Position numbers and translations under genes: made by a program. From positions 62,001 to 126,000 of the forward strand of contig NZ_BAER01000024.1 in NCBI RefSeq assembly GCF_000315055.1: a stretch of DNA of 64,000 nucleotides, in the 5' to 3' direction. Of the stretch, positions 1 through 10,930 are shown piece by piece. This stretch comes from Paraglaciecola polaris LMG 21857. Lineage in GTDB: Bacteria; Pseudomonadota; Gammaproteobacteria; Enterobacterales; Alteromonadaceae. Numbering within the stretch: position 1 is the first letter of the stretch; each line of letters starts with the position of its first letter. The notes under the pieces were generated by a model. That model was given only the letters and a program-made list of their open reading frames with translations. It was not told where the DNA came from and did not search any database.

Positions 1-2270
<2,270 letters not shown>

Positions 2271-2273
2271 GTC

Positions 2274-2612
2274 GTGGACCTATCGATTATCTTTGAAGGC
2301 TTAGCCAGTCTCACGCGCTGGTTAAGTCCGTATTATGCTGAAATTTCTATGACCATAGTGGCCACTGTGTTGGTAATTTACGGGGACATACTAAACAAAA
2401 AGATCAAACATATTTTGTCGCCCTACCACTTTATTGTGCGCACCTCGGTATTTGTTGTTATTTGTGCTTTTGGTTACGGGGCATTGGTTATTTTTACCAC
2501 TCCCCACGTCAAACTCGTATTAATGATGATCCCTAGCTTGTATCGTGGAATAAGTGTCGTCAGTCTGTTTTTGTTGTTGGGGTATTTGGCGGAACATAGA
2601 CGCTATATCTAA
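2274..2612 (+). CDS. DUF3392 family small membrane protein
   Basis: A 112-aa hydrophobic protein with about three membrane segments (residues ~20-37, ~55-75 and ~85-103) and no catalytic motif that I can see. From memory it matches the DUF3392 family, which commonly sits next to ligA in Vibrio and Alteromonadales; the function is unknown. It starts with GTG 3 bases after the ligA stop, inside the Shine-Dalgarno-like GGAAGG context of the ligA end, which suggests translational coupling. A strong terminator follows. Confidence 0.75.
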   Translation: MDLSIIFEGLASLTRWLSPYYAEISMTIVATVLVIYGDILNKKIKHILSPYHFIVRTSVFVVICAFGYGALVIFTTPHVKLVLMMIPSLYRGISVVSLFLLLGYLAEHRRYI

Positions 2613-2670
2613 TGCGTTTTCTGCAAATAATCAGGAATAGGGCAAGTGCCTTTTAAAGCGATTAATGAAA

Positions 2671-2696
2671 AGCCAGCATAGAATGCTGGCTTTTTT
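2671..2696. terminator. Bidirectional intrinsic terminator
   Basis: A perfect 9-bp stem (AGCCAGCAT / ATGCTGGCT) with an AGA loop has T6 on the right and A-rich sequence on the left. It therefore serves both the ligA-DUF3392 unit (+) and the convergent DUF2062 gene (-). Confidence 0.9.
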
Positions 2697-2697
2697 G

Positions 2698-3237
2698 CTA
2701 TTTACTACATTTAACTCTTTTGGCTTGGTACTTCGCTTGGCGCACTTGCCATGCCTTAACAACAGACCAACGCCAAACATAATTTAAACCAAAAAATCCG
2801 ACTAATCCAAAGAAGACAGAACACACACCACAACCTAATAAAAACGCAGGACCGATCGTTTCTATGCTTTGCACTACCCAATCCCAACTTAATTGAAAAT
2901 GAAACGCTTGGGTATCGGTACCTAATAGAGTGGCACCGACGAGATAGGCGCCGTAAAAAATGGGCGGCATGGTAAACGGATTCGTGATCCAGACAGTGGC
3001 CATAGAAAGCGGCAAGTTGACGCGTAACGGTATTGCGACTGCGGCTGACAGCCACATTTGAAACGGTACCGGCCAAAAAGCGAAAAACAAGCCCAGACCA
3101 AATGCCCCTGACGCCGAACGGCGATTGAGGTGCCATAGATTGGGATCGTGCAACAAGGTGCCGAATATCTTCAATGCTTTTTGCTTCTTAATCTTATGGT
3201 GATCAGGTAAAAAGCGTTTAATGAACTTTTTCAGCAT
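2698..3237 (-). CDS. DUF2062 domain membrane protein
   Basis: A 179-aa protein with a basic N terminus (KKFIKRFLPDHHKIKKQKAL) followed by Gly-rich and aromatic membrane segments. The stretch LGLFFAFWPVPFQMW and the later TNPFTMPPIFYGAYLVG are typical of DUF2062, a family of small inner-membrane proteins of unknown role. Some members are fused to glycosyltransferases, but this one stands alone. It is transcribed away from comEC, whose start lies only about 40-50 bases away, so the two share a short divergent promoter region (3238-3286). Confidence 0.8.
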   Translation of the reverse strand: MLKKFIKRFLPDHHKIKKQKALKIFGTLLHDPNLWHLNRRSASGAFGLGLFFAFWPVPFQMWLSAAVAIPLRVNLPLSMATVWITNPFTMPPIFYGAYLVGATLLGTDTQAFHFQLSWDWVVQSIETIGPAFLLGCGVCSVFFGLVGFFGLNYVWRWSVVKAWQVRQAKYQAKRVKCSK

Positions 3238-3286
3238 AATTCTCTATAATGTGTTGTGAAGTGATACACAGGATGTGCCTAGCACT

Positions 3287-5566
3287 ATGGACGGTAGACT
3301 TTTCAGTTTTATTGCAGCAAGTATGTCTGCCTTGTTTTGGTTGTCACTTCCCGCGATCCTCATTCTACCAATAATCCTGTGTCTTGCCATACTGCTATGG
3401 CGTTTGCCGCGTATCATTTCAAGCTGCAAACGTTTTAACCATTACTGCAGTTGTTTTTTGCTAGGTATTTTTTGGATGGCAAGTGTAGGGCATTGGCAGC
3501 AAACTTGGCAACTCCAAGCAGACGATTTTACCCAAGGAATTTGGATCCAAGGACGAATTACGAGTCTAATCGACGGTAAACAAAGTCCACGCTTTAATCT
3601 TGATATCTCAGTTATCGAGCAGCGTTCATTAGTGAAAAAAAGACGCATTAGACTGAGCTGGACAAAGCCAATGTGGTCATTAAAACAAGGCCAAAGGGTG
3701 CAGTTATGGGTGAAATTGAAACCTGCTCATGGCTTAGCAAATCAAGGTGGTTTTCATTATCAACAGTGGCTCTTTAGCCAAGATATTGTTGGCACAGGCT
3801 ATGTTAAAACAAGTGAAAACAATATATTACTCGAACCTAACCTCAGCGTGCGTCAGCGCCTATTAGATCAAATTATGGCAACTGAACTGGCGACCACTCC
3901 TTGGATAGCCGCCCTTGCATTAGGTCATCGAGGTCTGCTGACGCAGGACGATTGGTTGTTGGTACAGCGCACCGGCATTGCGCACTTAATTGCTATATCT
4001 GGGTTACATTTAGCCCTAGTTGCCAGTTTGTGTTATTTGCTCATCGCCAGCGTTTTACTTTTTTGTTACCGAGTGTTAATTACGACTCAAACGGTAAACT
4101 TTCATTTTGTCAGCATCTTAATTACGTTGTTTGCCACTTTGGGTTACGCCTATTTGGCAGGACTCGGTTTACCCGCCATGCGTGCATGGTTGATGTTGGC
4201 GCTAACGGCGTTGTTACTCTTTACTCGCCTGTATTGGGGAATAAAACGTATTCTACTGGTCAGTATCAGCGCATTTATTTTGCTATTCCCATTGAGTTTA
4301 TTTGGGCAAAGCTTTTGGTTAAGTTTCAGTGCTGTGCTAATCATAAGTTTTGTGTTTTGGCGATGGCCAGTCAAGCATCAAGGTTTTTCCATCAAGAACT
4401 GGTTTGCTGGGATGTGTCGACTGCAACTGACGTTAAGTATTTTGATGCTGCCAATCGTCGCTTGGCAGTTTTCGTTTGTTTCTTTGGCAGCGCCATTGGT
4501 TAATCTAATCGCTGTGCCCTTAGTGACTCTAATTGTTGTGCCTCTATGCTTGCTCGCTGTGGTGATGCTGTTATTGAACTTGGCTCGGGGTGATGATGTG
4601 CTGGTGTTGGTTGATTATGGCTTACAATTATTACTTGATAAGTTGGTTGAGGTCAGTAACTGGTCAGCCTCGGCGTTTACAATACCGGCTATTCCGGCGC
4701 TGGCTTGGGTCTGCTTAACCTTAGCAACGTTAGTCATAATATTGCCCCGTGGTTTATTACCAAGAGTAGCGGCGGTTATGCTTTGTTTACCTTTATTGTC
4801 TTATGGGCTTACAACACGCGCAACGCACTGGCAAGTAAATGTACTCGATGTTGGACAAGGTCTTTCGGTAGTCGTAAGCAGGCACAATGACGCTTTGCTA
4901 TATGATGTTGGTGCAGCGTATCCCAGCGGTTTTAATATGGCTGATAGCGTGCTTACACCCTATTTACACAGTCACGGAATGACGCATGTTGGCATACTCG
5001 TTTTGAGTCATTTCGATAATGATCATAGCGGCAGTGAACCTGCGCTACGTCGCTCTATGTCGATTCTACGCACGTACACGACTAAAGATAAATGTCGTTA
5101 TGGTTGGCAAATGTATTGGCAAGGTTTACAAGTTTCAGCATTGTGGCCAGACGATCCTAGCTTGCACAACGATAACAATGGCTCCTGTGTGCTGCGCATA
5201 ACGGATGGGCATACAAGTGTGTTATTGACCGGAGATATCGACGCATCAGTAGAACGAAAATTGGTGCAACACTACGGCGACGCGTTGCAATCACAGATAT
5301 TAATTGCACCACATCATGGCAGTAACACTTCATCGTCGGCGGAATTTATTACGGCAGTTGCACCACAGCATGTCATTTTTAGTCAGGGATTTATGAATCG
5401 TTGGGGGTTTCCTAAAAATGAGGTGGTGACACGTTACCAACAGACAAATGCACAACTCTATCGTACGTCTGAAGACGGACAGATACAGGTGACGGTTGAA
5501 GATAGGGGCATAAAAGTGCGTACTTTCCGCCACGATATGTATCCATATTGGTATGCAAATCATTAA
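3287..5566 (+). CDS. comEC: DNA internalisation protein ComEC/Rec2
   Basis: Forms the inner-membrane channel that takes up single-stranded DNA in natural transformation. About 760 residues in the usual order: N-terminal membrane segments; a soluble OB-like DUF4131 part (GIWIQGRITSLIDG); the multi-pass Competence domain with the hallmark LIAISGLHLALV near residue 235; and a C-terminal metallo-beta-lactamase domain with LDVGQG, HFDNDHSG (about residue 575) and HHGSN (about 675). All metal-binding motifs look intact. The start is uncertain: GTG 3275 or ATG 3287, since AGGA at 3270-3273 is too near the first and rather far from the second. Confidence 0.93.
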   Translation: MDGRLFSFIAASMSALFWLSLPAILILPIILCLAILLWRLPRIISSCKRFNHYCSCFLLGIFWMASVGHWQQTWQLQADDFTQGIWIQGRITSLIDGKQSPRFNLDISVIEQRSLVKKRRIRLSWTKPMWSLKQGQRVQLWVKLKPAHGLANQGGFHYQQWLFSQDIVGTGYVKTSENNILLEPNLSVRQRLLDQIMATELATTPWIAALALGHRGLLTQDDWLLVQRTGIAHLIAISGLHLALVASLCYLLIASVLLFCYRVLITTQTVNFHFVSILITLFATLGYAYLAGLGLPAMRAWLMLALTALLLFTRLYWGIKRILLVSISAFILLFPLSLFGQSFWLSFSAVLIISFVFWRWPVKHQGFSIKNWFAGMCRLQLTLSILMLPIVAWQFSFVSLAAPLVNLIAVPLVTLIVVPLCLLAVVMLLLNLARGDDVLVLVDYGLQLLLDKLVEVSNWSASAFTIPAIPALAWVCLTLATLVIILPRGLLPRVAAVMLCLPLLSYGLTTRATHWQVNVLDVGQGLSVVVSRHNDALLYDVGAAYPSGFNMADSVLTPYLHSHGMTHVGILVLSHFDNDHSGSEPALRRSMSILRTYTTKDKCRYGWQMYWQGLQVSALWPDDPSLHNDNNGSCVLRITDGHTSVLLTGDIDASVERKLVQHYGDALQSQILIAPHHGSNTSSSAEFITAVAPQHVIFSQGFMNRWGFPKNEVVTRYQQTNAQLYRTSEDGQIQVTVEDRGIKVRTFRHDMYPYWYANH

Positions 5567-5670
5567 ATTGTCTGAAAATTAAGCATTAAATAATTGATAG
5601 TTGGGGAAATTCCCCCTAACAGTTACAATATCCCAGTGTAACCTTAACTAAGTCGAACTCTAACGCTTTC

Positions 5671-7428
5671 ATGACTCATACTTTACCGTCTCAAAATGTA
5701 TTCAAACGCTTCGCCGTTTATCTTAAAGATTTCAAGTTGGCTTTTATCGTGGCCATCATTGGCATGGTCGGCTATTCACTGATCGACGCTTACGTTATCT
5801 CGCTATTACAGCCTATTATTGATGGTAATGGTGGTAAATGGGATTACGATTATCTGCGCTTAGCGGCCTATTTTGTTATCCCGGTATTTGTGGCAAGAGG
5901 GATATTTAATTTTATGGGTACCTACACCCTTTCTTGGATCTCTAGCCAAGTGGTAATGAAGATGCGTGAACAGCTTTTTCATCAATACATGCACTTGCCT
6001 GTTGCGTTTCACGACCATCACCCGTCTGGTCAGCTTATATCTAAAGTGATTTATGATACTGAACAAGTGGCGGGCGCAGCAGGAAAAGCCTTTCTGACGC
6101 TCATCAGAGAAGGCGCTTTGGTTTTTGGTTTACTTTTTTGGATGTTTTATCATTCTTGGCAATTAGCGTTAATTTTTATTTTGATTGGCCCTTTGGTCGC
6201 CATTATTGTCTCTATTGTGAGCAAACGTTTTCGCTTGGTCAGTAAAAATATTCAACAAGCCATGGGCAACTTGACCTCGTCTGCGGAGCAGATCATCAAA
6301 GGCCATAAAGTAGTACTCATGTTTGGTGGACAAGATTTAGAGGCGTCGCGATTCGCCAAGAAAAACAACCATAACCGTCAACAAAATATGAAATTAGTGA
6401 TTGCGCAAATCCTAAGTGTCTCCTCTATTCAAGTTATTGCCTCGGTGGCACTGGCGGTGGTTTTATATATATCAAGCAAACCTAATTTCATTACCGACTT
6501 AACGCCTGGCACGTTTGTGACTGTAGTGGTGGCTATGACCATGCTACTCAAGCCATTGAAGCAGCTCACTACGGTCAACAGTGAATTTCAAAAAGGCATG
6601 GCTGCGTGTGTGAGTATTTTTTCAGTACTTGATAATGCCATTGAAAAAGATACCGGCAATCAGCCACTGAACAAGGCAAAGGGCAAACTAGAATTTAGGG
6701 ATGTGACCTTTCATTATCCTAACAAAGAAGAGGCGGCTTTATCGGATATGTCGTTTACCGTCGAACCCGGGAAAATGTTTGCCTTAGTGGGTCGCTCAGG
6801 TAGCGGAAAGTCCACTATATCTAGCCTGCTCACGCGTTTTTATGATGCCCAGCAAGGCACCATTTTATTGGATGGTGTACCGCTACAAGATTTCAAACTA
6901 AAAGATTTACGCCGTCAATTTGCCCTTGTTTCCCAGCATGTCACGTTATTTAACGACACAATTGCTAATAATATTGCCTATGGCTCTGAAGGGAGGGTGA
7001 CACCAGAACAAGTGTTAGCAGCTGCAAAAACAGCTCACGCGTTAGAATTTATCGAACAATTGCCCCAGGGCATGGAAACCCTAATAGGTGAAAATGGCTT
7101 GATGCTTTCAGGAGGGCAACGCCAGCGTTTAGCGATTGCTCGAGCGGTTTTGTTAGATGCACCTGTGCTTATTTTAGATGAGGCTACATCAGCCTTGGAT
7201 ACGGAATCAGAAAGACTGATTCAGGATGCGTTAGAGACGTTACAACAAGATCGTACCAGTATCGTTGTCGCTCACCGCCTGTCGACGATCGAAAGCGCTG
7301 ATCAGATATTAGTCATAGAAAAAGGGCGTATATTAGAGCAGGGCGATCATGGATCATTGTTGTCACACGACGGTGCTTACGCTCAGCTACACAAGCTGCA
7401 GTTTGGTGATGGACAAACCGTCGCGTGA
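5671..7428 (+). CDS. msbA: Lipid A export ABC transporter MsbA
   Basis: ATP-driven flippase moving lipid A-core across the inner membrane. The 585-aa half-transporter has an N-terminal six-helix domain (residues ~1-330) fused to an ATPase domain with Walker A GRSGSGKST (~373), signature LSGGQ (~479), Walker B VLILDEAT (~500) and switch His in VAHRLS (~533). The length matches E. coli MsbA. It overlaps lpxK by 4 bases (GTGA at 7425-7428), and msbA-lpxK-ycaR-kdsB is the conserved enterobacterial order, which supports MsbA over another lipid exporter. Confidence 0.96.
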   Translation: MTHTLPSQNVFKRFAVYLKDFKLAFIVAIIGMVGYSLIDAYVISLLQPIIDGNGGKWDYDYLRLAAYFVIPVFVARGIFNFMGTYTLSWISSQVVMKMREQLFHQYMHLPVAFHDHHPSGQLISKVIYDTEQVAGAAGKAFLTLIREGALVFGLLFWMFYHSWQLALIFILIGPLVAIIVSIVSKRFRLVSKNIQQAMGNLTSSAEQIIKGHKVVLMFGGQDLEASRFAKKNNHNRQQNMKLVIAQILSVSSIQVIASVALAVVLYISSKPNFITDLTPGTFVTVVVAMTMLLKPLKQLTTVNSEFQKGMAACVSIFSVLDNAIEKDTGNQPLNKAKGKLEFRDVTFHYPNKEEAALSDMSFTVEPGKMFALVGRSGSGKSTISSLLTRFYDAQQGTILLDGVPLQDFKLKDLRRQFALVSQHVTLFNDTIANNIAYGSEGRVTPEQVLAAAKTAHALEFIEQLPQGMETLIGENGLMLSGGQRQRLAIARAVLLDAPVLILDEATSALDTESERLIQDALETLQQDRTSIVVAHRLSTIESADQILVIEKGRILEQGDHGSLLSHDGAYAQLHKLQFGDGQTVA

Positions 7429-8408
7429 GATGGATCGAACGTGTTTGGTACCAGCAGCCTTGGTATAAGTGGCCAATTATCATATTGATGTTGCCCTTAA
7501 CCTGGTTATTTTGGCTAATATCTCGTTTGCGTCGTGGGGCATTTTTACTCGGTTTTAAAACATCTATTAAAGTGTCAGCGCAGGTCATTATCGTCGGTAA
7601 TATCAGTGTTGGTGGTAACGGAAAAACACCTTTAGTGGTGCATTTAGCAAAATTTTTAGCGGCCAACGGTTACCACCCAGGGGTATTAAGTAGAGGTTAC
7701 GGAGGACAATCCGAAAGCTACCCGTGCAGCGTCACCCAAGACAGTCAGCCAGAGCAAGTGGGTGATGAGCCTGTACTCATGCGTCAACATGTAACATGCC
7801 CTATGGTGGTCGACCCTAAGCGCGCCAGAGGCGCACAGTTTCTAATTGACACGCACCACTGCGACGTAATTATTTGCGATGATGGCTTGCAGCATTATGC
7901 GTTGCAGCGGGATATTGAAATTGTGGTAATGGACGGTAAACGCCGTACCGGAAACCAATTTTTAATGCCCTCAGGCCCCCTAAGAGAATCAACCGCTAGA
8001 CTAAAAAATGTTGATTTTGTGGTCATCAACGGGGAGGGGGCATCAACTAACGAATACTTGATGCAACTCGTTCCAGGACAACTCATCAATGTAAAGCAGT
8101 CGACGCAGCGCTTAGCACTAAATGCGCTTAAATCGCCAGTTGTTGCTGCTGCGGGTATCGGTCATCCGCAGCGCTTTTACGAATTACTTGAGCAACAGGG
8201 CGTCACGTTAAAACAGTGCTTGAGTTTTGTTGATCATCATCAATTCGAAAAAGCCGATTTGCCTCAAGAACGTGTGCTGATGACCGAAAAAGATGCTGTT
8301 AAGTGCCGACCTTTTGCGCATGAAGACTGGTGGTATTTACCCGTTAATGCCAAGCTTGATACAGATTTTGAACAGCAATTGTTAACCAAATTACGCAATA
8401 AAAAGTGA
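7425..8408 (+). CDS. lpxK: Tetraacyldisaccharide 4'-kinase LpxK
   Basis: Phosphorylates the 4' position of the tetraacyldisaccharide 1-phosphate precursor to give lipid IVA. The 327-aa protein has an N-terminal membrane-associating helix ([16 protein letters not shown]), a P-loop variant VGGNGKTP near residue 64, and the DDGLQHY motif near 150 that is diagnostic of LpxK. It starts at GTG 7425 inside the end of msbA, an arrangement that implies translational coupling. Nothing is missing compared with the family. Confidence 0.96.
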   Translation: MRWIERVWYQQPWYKWPIIILMLPLTWLFWLISRLRRGAFLLGFKTSIKVSAQVIIVGNISVGGNGKTPLVVHLAKFLAANGYHPGVLSRGYGGQSESYPCSVTQDSQPEQVGDEPVLMRQHVTCPMVVDPKRARGAQFLIDTHHCDVIICDDGLQHYALQRDIEIVVMDGKRRTGNQFLMPSGPLRESTARLKNVDFVVINGEGASTNEYLMQLVPGQLINVKQSTQRLALNALKSPVVAAAGIGHPQRFYELLEQQGVTLKQCLSFVDHHQFEKADLPQERVLMTEKDAVKCRPFAHEDWWYLPVNAKLDTDFEQQLLTKLRNKK

Positions 8409-8415
8409 GATGAAT

Positions 8416-8622
8416 ATGGCATTTGATAAAAAATTACTTGAGATAATAGCGTGTCCTGTATGCAAGGGAACGCTTATTTTAGATAAGCCAACCGACGCAA
8501 ATGAACGTTTGGTTTGCCGATTTGACCGTTTGGCTTACCCAATTGAGCAACATATTCCAGTGCTGCTTGAAACAGAGGCTCTGGTGTTATCCAGTGAAGA
8601 ATTAGAAAAAATCACCAAGTAA
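8416..8622 (+). CDS. ycaR: Trm112/YcaR family zinc-binding-like protein
   Basis: A 68-aa protein with IIACPVCKG and a later [20 protein letters not shown], the Trm112/UPF0434 pattern. YcaR lies between lpxK and kdsB in E. coli as it does here. The eukaryotic relative is an activating partner of methyltransferases; the bacterial role is not settled. ATG 8416 is chosen because GAG at 8407-8409 gives a usable ribosome-binding spacing and the product aligns with the short YcaR N terminus. ATG 8410, two codons upstream, is also possible. Confidence 0.88.
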   Translation: MAFDKKLLEIIACPVCKGTLILDKPTDANERLVCRFDRLAYPIEQHIPVLLETEALVLSSEELEKITK

Positions 8623-8631
8623 GGCTGCCCT

Positions 8632-9396
8632 ATGAACTTTAATGTGATCATTCCCGCACGTTATGCATCGTCTCGATTTCCAGGTAAGCCGCTGGTTGAA
8701 ATTAATGGCAAACCTATGGTGCAGCACGTGTATCAAAGGGCGATAGAGTCAGGTGCGTCAAATGTGATTGTTGCCACAGACGATGCGCGTATTGCAAAAG
8801 TGGTCAGCGATTTTGGTGGGCAATACTGTATGACCGGCGCCCATCATGAGTCTGGGACGGAGCGACTGGCAGAAGTGGTTGACATGCAGAACATGCTTGC
8901 CCAAGAGATAGTGGTTAATGTGCAAGGTGATGAGCCGTTTATTCCAGCTGAAAATATTCAGCAGGTCGCCGAAAACTTGCATCATCATCAACAAGCTGAA
9001 ATGGCCACCTTGGCGGTAAAAATAGTTGATGTAGAAGAAGCATTTAACCCTAATGCAGTAAAAGTCGTCTTGGATAAACAGGGCTACGCCATGTACTTCA
9101 CTCGAGCGACGATCCCTTATGATCGTGCGCGTTTTTTAGATGAGGATAGCATAGACGAAATTGGTGATTACTATCTCCGCCATGTGGGGATTTATGCTTA
9201 CCGCGCAGGTTTCATTAAGCAATACGTTAATATGTCACCGTCAGGCTTAGAGCAAATTGAATCTTTAGAACAATTGCGAGTGTTATGGCATGGCGAAAAA
9301 ATCCACGTGGATATCGCTCGAAAAACGCCTCCAGCAGGGATTGATACTCCTGAAGACTTAAAACGAATATTAGCCGACCCGAGTATCGTTTTTTAA
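8632..9396 (+). CDS. kdsB: CMP-Kdo synthetase KdsB
   Basis: 3-deoxy-manno-octulosonate cytidylyltransferase, which activates Kdo with CTP for transfer to lipid A. The 254-aa product has the N-terminal nucleotide-binding motif [16 protein letters not shown], the central VQGDEPFIP, and GIDTPEDL near the C terminus, at the usual family length. It closes the lipid A/Kdo block, 9 bases after ycaR. The next coding sequence downstream is an SDR remnant with its own strong ribosome-binding site. Confidence 0.96.
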   Translation: MNFNVIIPARYASSRFPGKPLVEINGKPMVQHVYQRAIESGASNVIVATDDARIAKVVSDFGGQYCMTGAHHESGTERLAEVVDMQNMLAQEIVVNVQGDEPFIPAENIQQVAENLHHHQQAEMATLAVKIVDVEEAFNPNAVKVVLDKQGYAMYFTRATIPYDRARFLDEDSIDEIGDYYLRHVGIYAYRAGFIKQYVNMSPSGLEQIESLEQLRVLWHGEKIHVDIARKTPPAGIDTPEDLKRILADPSIVF

Positions 9397-9434
9397 GAAC
9401 GAGTTTGCGCAGTGTTTGTGAAAGGAGGTCAGCA

Positions 9435-9714
9435 ATGTCAAACCTTGTTATTACCGGTGCCAACCGCGGGATAGGCTTAGCATTTGTTAAGTATTATCTT
9501 GCCCAAGGACATCAGGTCTACGCACTTTTTCGTAATACGTCTGACGAGCTGACTGGAAGTAAAGCACAGGTCATGTGCAAACCGAGATGGCTAACTACGG
9601 CGGCGATGTTTACCTGTCACTGCACGCGCCGCCATTGCCTTGCGTATTCAGCCGTTAACCCTTACTAATAGCGGTTCACTTTCTTACGCTAATGGGGAAA
9701 ATATTCCCTGGTAA
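9435..9714 (+). pseudogene. Short-chain dehydrogenase remnant, internally deleted and frameshifted
   Basis: A strong ribosome-binding site (AAAGGAGG, 9421-9428) and ATG 9435 open a Rossmann N terminus: MSNLVITGANRGIGLAFV with the TGxxxGIG cofactor motif. After about 45 residues the frame changes. From 9569 another frame reads GHVQTEMANYGGD, then a third reads VTARAAIA and SGSLSYANGENIPW before TAA 9712-9714; these resemble the C-terminal end of SDR proteins. About 140-150 central residues, including the catalytic Tyr-Lys region, are gone. I read it as one ancestral SDR gene with a large deletion and at least one further frameshift. The surviving 5' frame closes at 9668 and should have no dehydrogenase activity. 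Confidence 0.75.
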
Positions 9715-9770
9715 AAGACGCAAACCTGCCATGTTAGGTTTTATTTTTGCGATGTCCTCAGAGGCCAATA

Positions 9771-10769
9771 ATGTCAATAAATACAATAAATAAAGTTGAA
9801 TTGGGGGTATTTCCGACCCCCATTCATAAGTTAGCCCGTCTTTCGGCTCATCTGGGCGGCCCTCAAATTTATATTAAACGAGATGATCTTACTGGCTTAG
9901 CCTTAGGTGGCAATAAAACTCGTAAGCTTGAGTATTTACTGGCAGATGCAGTGGCACAAGGTTGTGATTGCGTGATTACTGCTGGAGCAGCCCAATCCAA
10001 TCATTGTCGCCAAACGGCAGCAGGCGCTGCAAAATTGGGTTTAGGCTGTCATTTAGTACTAGGTGGTCAAGCACCCAATATGGCCAATGGAAACTTGCTG
10101 CTTGATGCGCTTTTTGGGGCGCATATTCATTGGAGCGGTGAAAAACGCAAAGGCGAAGATATTCCAAAATTGGTTAATGAACTGCTCAGCCAAGGAAAAA
10201 AACCATATGTTGTACCCTACGGTGGTTCGAATACGATAGGAGCTATTGGTTTTATCCAGGCTTATTCTGAATTGATGTCACAGTGCGAGTCATCACATGA
10301 GACATTAGATTTTTCTGATATCGTATTTGCGTCAAGCTCTGGCGCGACGCATTGCGGGTTAGTGCTTGGGCAGCATATCCATAAAGGAAAAAGTAACATA
10401 ATTGGTATCAATATAGACAAAGATGAAATGGGTAAAGACAGTTACAAATGCCAACTACAGGCGTTGATAGAGCAAAGTGCACATACGCTAGCGATTGATT
10501 ATCAGGGCTCAATTGATGAATTGCATCTAATTGATGATTACATCGGTCAGGGTTACGGTGTGGTTGGAGAGCTAGAACGTGAAGCCATCGCCTTGTGTGC
10601 TCAGTACGAGGGGATTTTACTCGACCCCGTTTATACAGGGCGCGCGATGGGGGGATTAATCGATATGATCCGCCGTAAACAGTTTAGTGCTCACAGCAAC
10701 GTACTCTTTTGGCATACCGGCGGAGCGCCTGCTGTGTTTGCTTACGCCAGTGCGCTGCAGAACGTTTAG
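9771..10769 (+). CDS. PLP-dependent D-cysteine desulfhydrase / ACC deaminase family enzyme
   Basis: A 332-aa fold-type II PLP enzyme. The lysine that should bind PLP lies in GGNKTRKLEYLL (residues ~45-56), SNHCRQTA binds the cofactor, and the C-terminal TGRAMGG and FWHTGG motifs are typical of the DcyD/ACC deaminase family. D-cysteine desulfhydrase (D-Cys to pyruvate, H2S and NH3) is the likeliest activity; D-amino-acid or ACC deamination cannot be excluded from sequence alone. ATG 9771 is preferred over the upstream TTG 9747 because AGAGG precedes it and the family N terminus (INKVELGVFPTPIHKL) begins there. Confidence 0.85.
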   Translation: MSINTINKVELGVFPTPIHKLARLSAHLGGPQIYIKRDDLTGLALGGNKTRKLEYLLADAVAQGCDCVITAGAAQSNHCRQTAAGAAKLGLGCHLVLGGQAPNMANGNLLLDALFGAHIHWSGEKRKGEDIPKLVNELLSQGKKPYVVPYGGSNTIGAIGFIQAYSELMSQCESSHETLDFSDIVFASSSGATHCGLVLGQHIHKGKSNIIGINIDKDEMGKDSYKCQLQALIEQSAHTLAIDYQGSIDELHLIDDYIGQGYGVVGELEREAIALCAQYEGILLDPVYTGRAMGGLIDMIRRKQFSAHSNVLFWHTGGAPAVFAYASALQNV

Positions 10770-10788
10770 TGGTTGATTTTCAACCACT
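10768..10788 (+). terminator. Hairpin overlapping the stop codon of the PLP enzyme
   Basis: A perfect 8-bp stem, AGTGGTTG / CAACCACT, with a 5-base loop overlaps the TAG at 10767-10769. No T-run follows, so it may act as a 3' mRNA-stabilising or weak termination structure rather than a classical terminator. Confidence 0.45.
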
Positions 10789-10930
10789 TGTTGCAAGTTG
10801 CCGTGCATTAGATCAATTTTATCGCCTGATTGCACGATAAGTGTGCAGTTCAGTTAATTTAATGGTGGATAAAATTTTTCTTAAACACTATGGTTTATCC
10901 CCTCCTTTAGTCTAAGTGGTTGGTGATTTT

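Noticed and set aside
5590-5640. TTGGGGAAATTCCCC dyad before msbA
   Set aside because: The stem is short with almost no loop; could be chance and shows no T-run.
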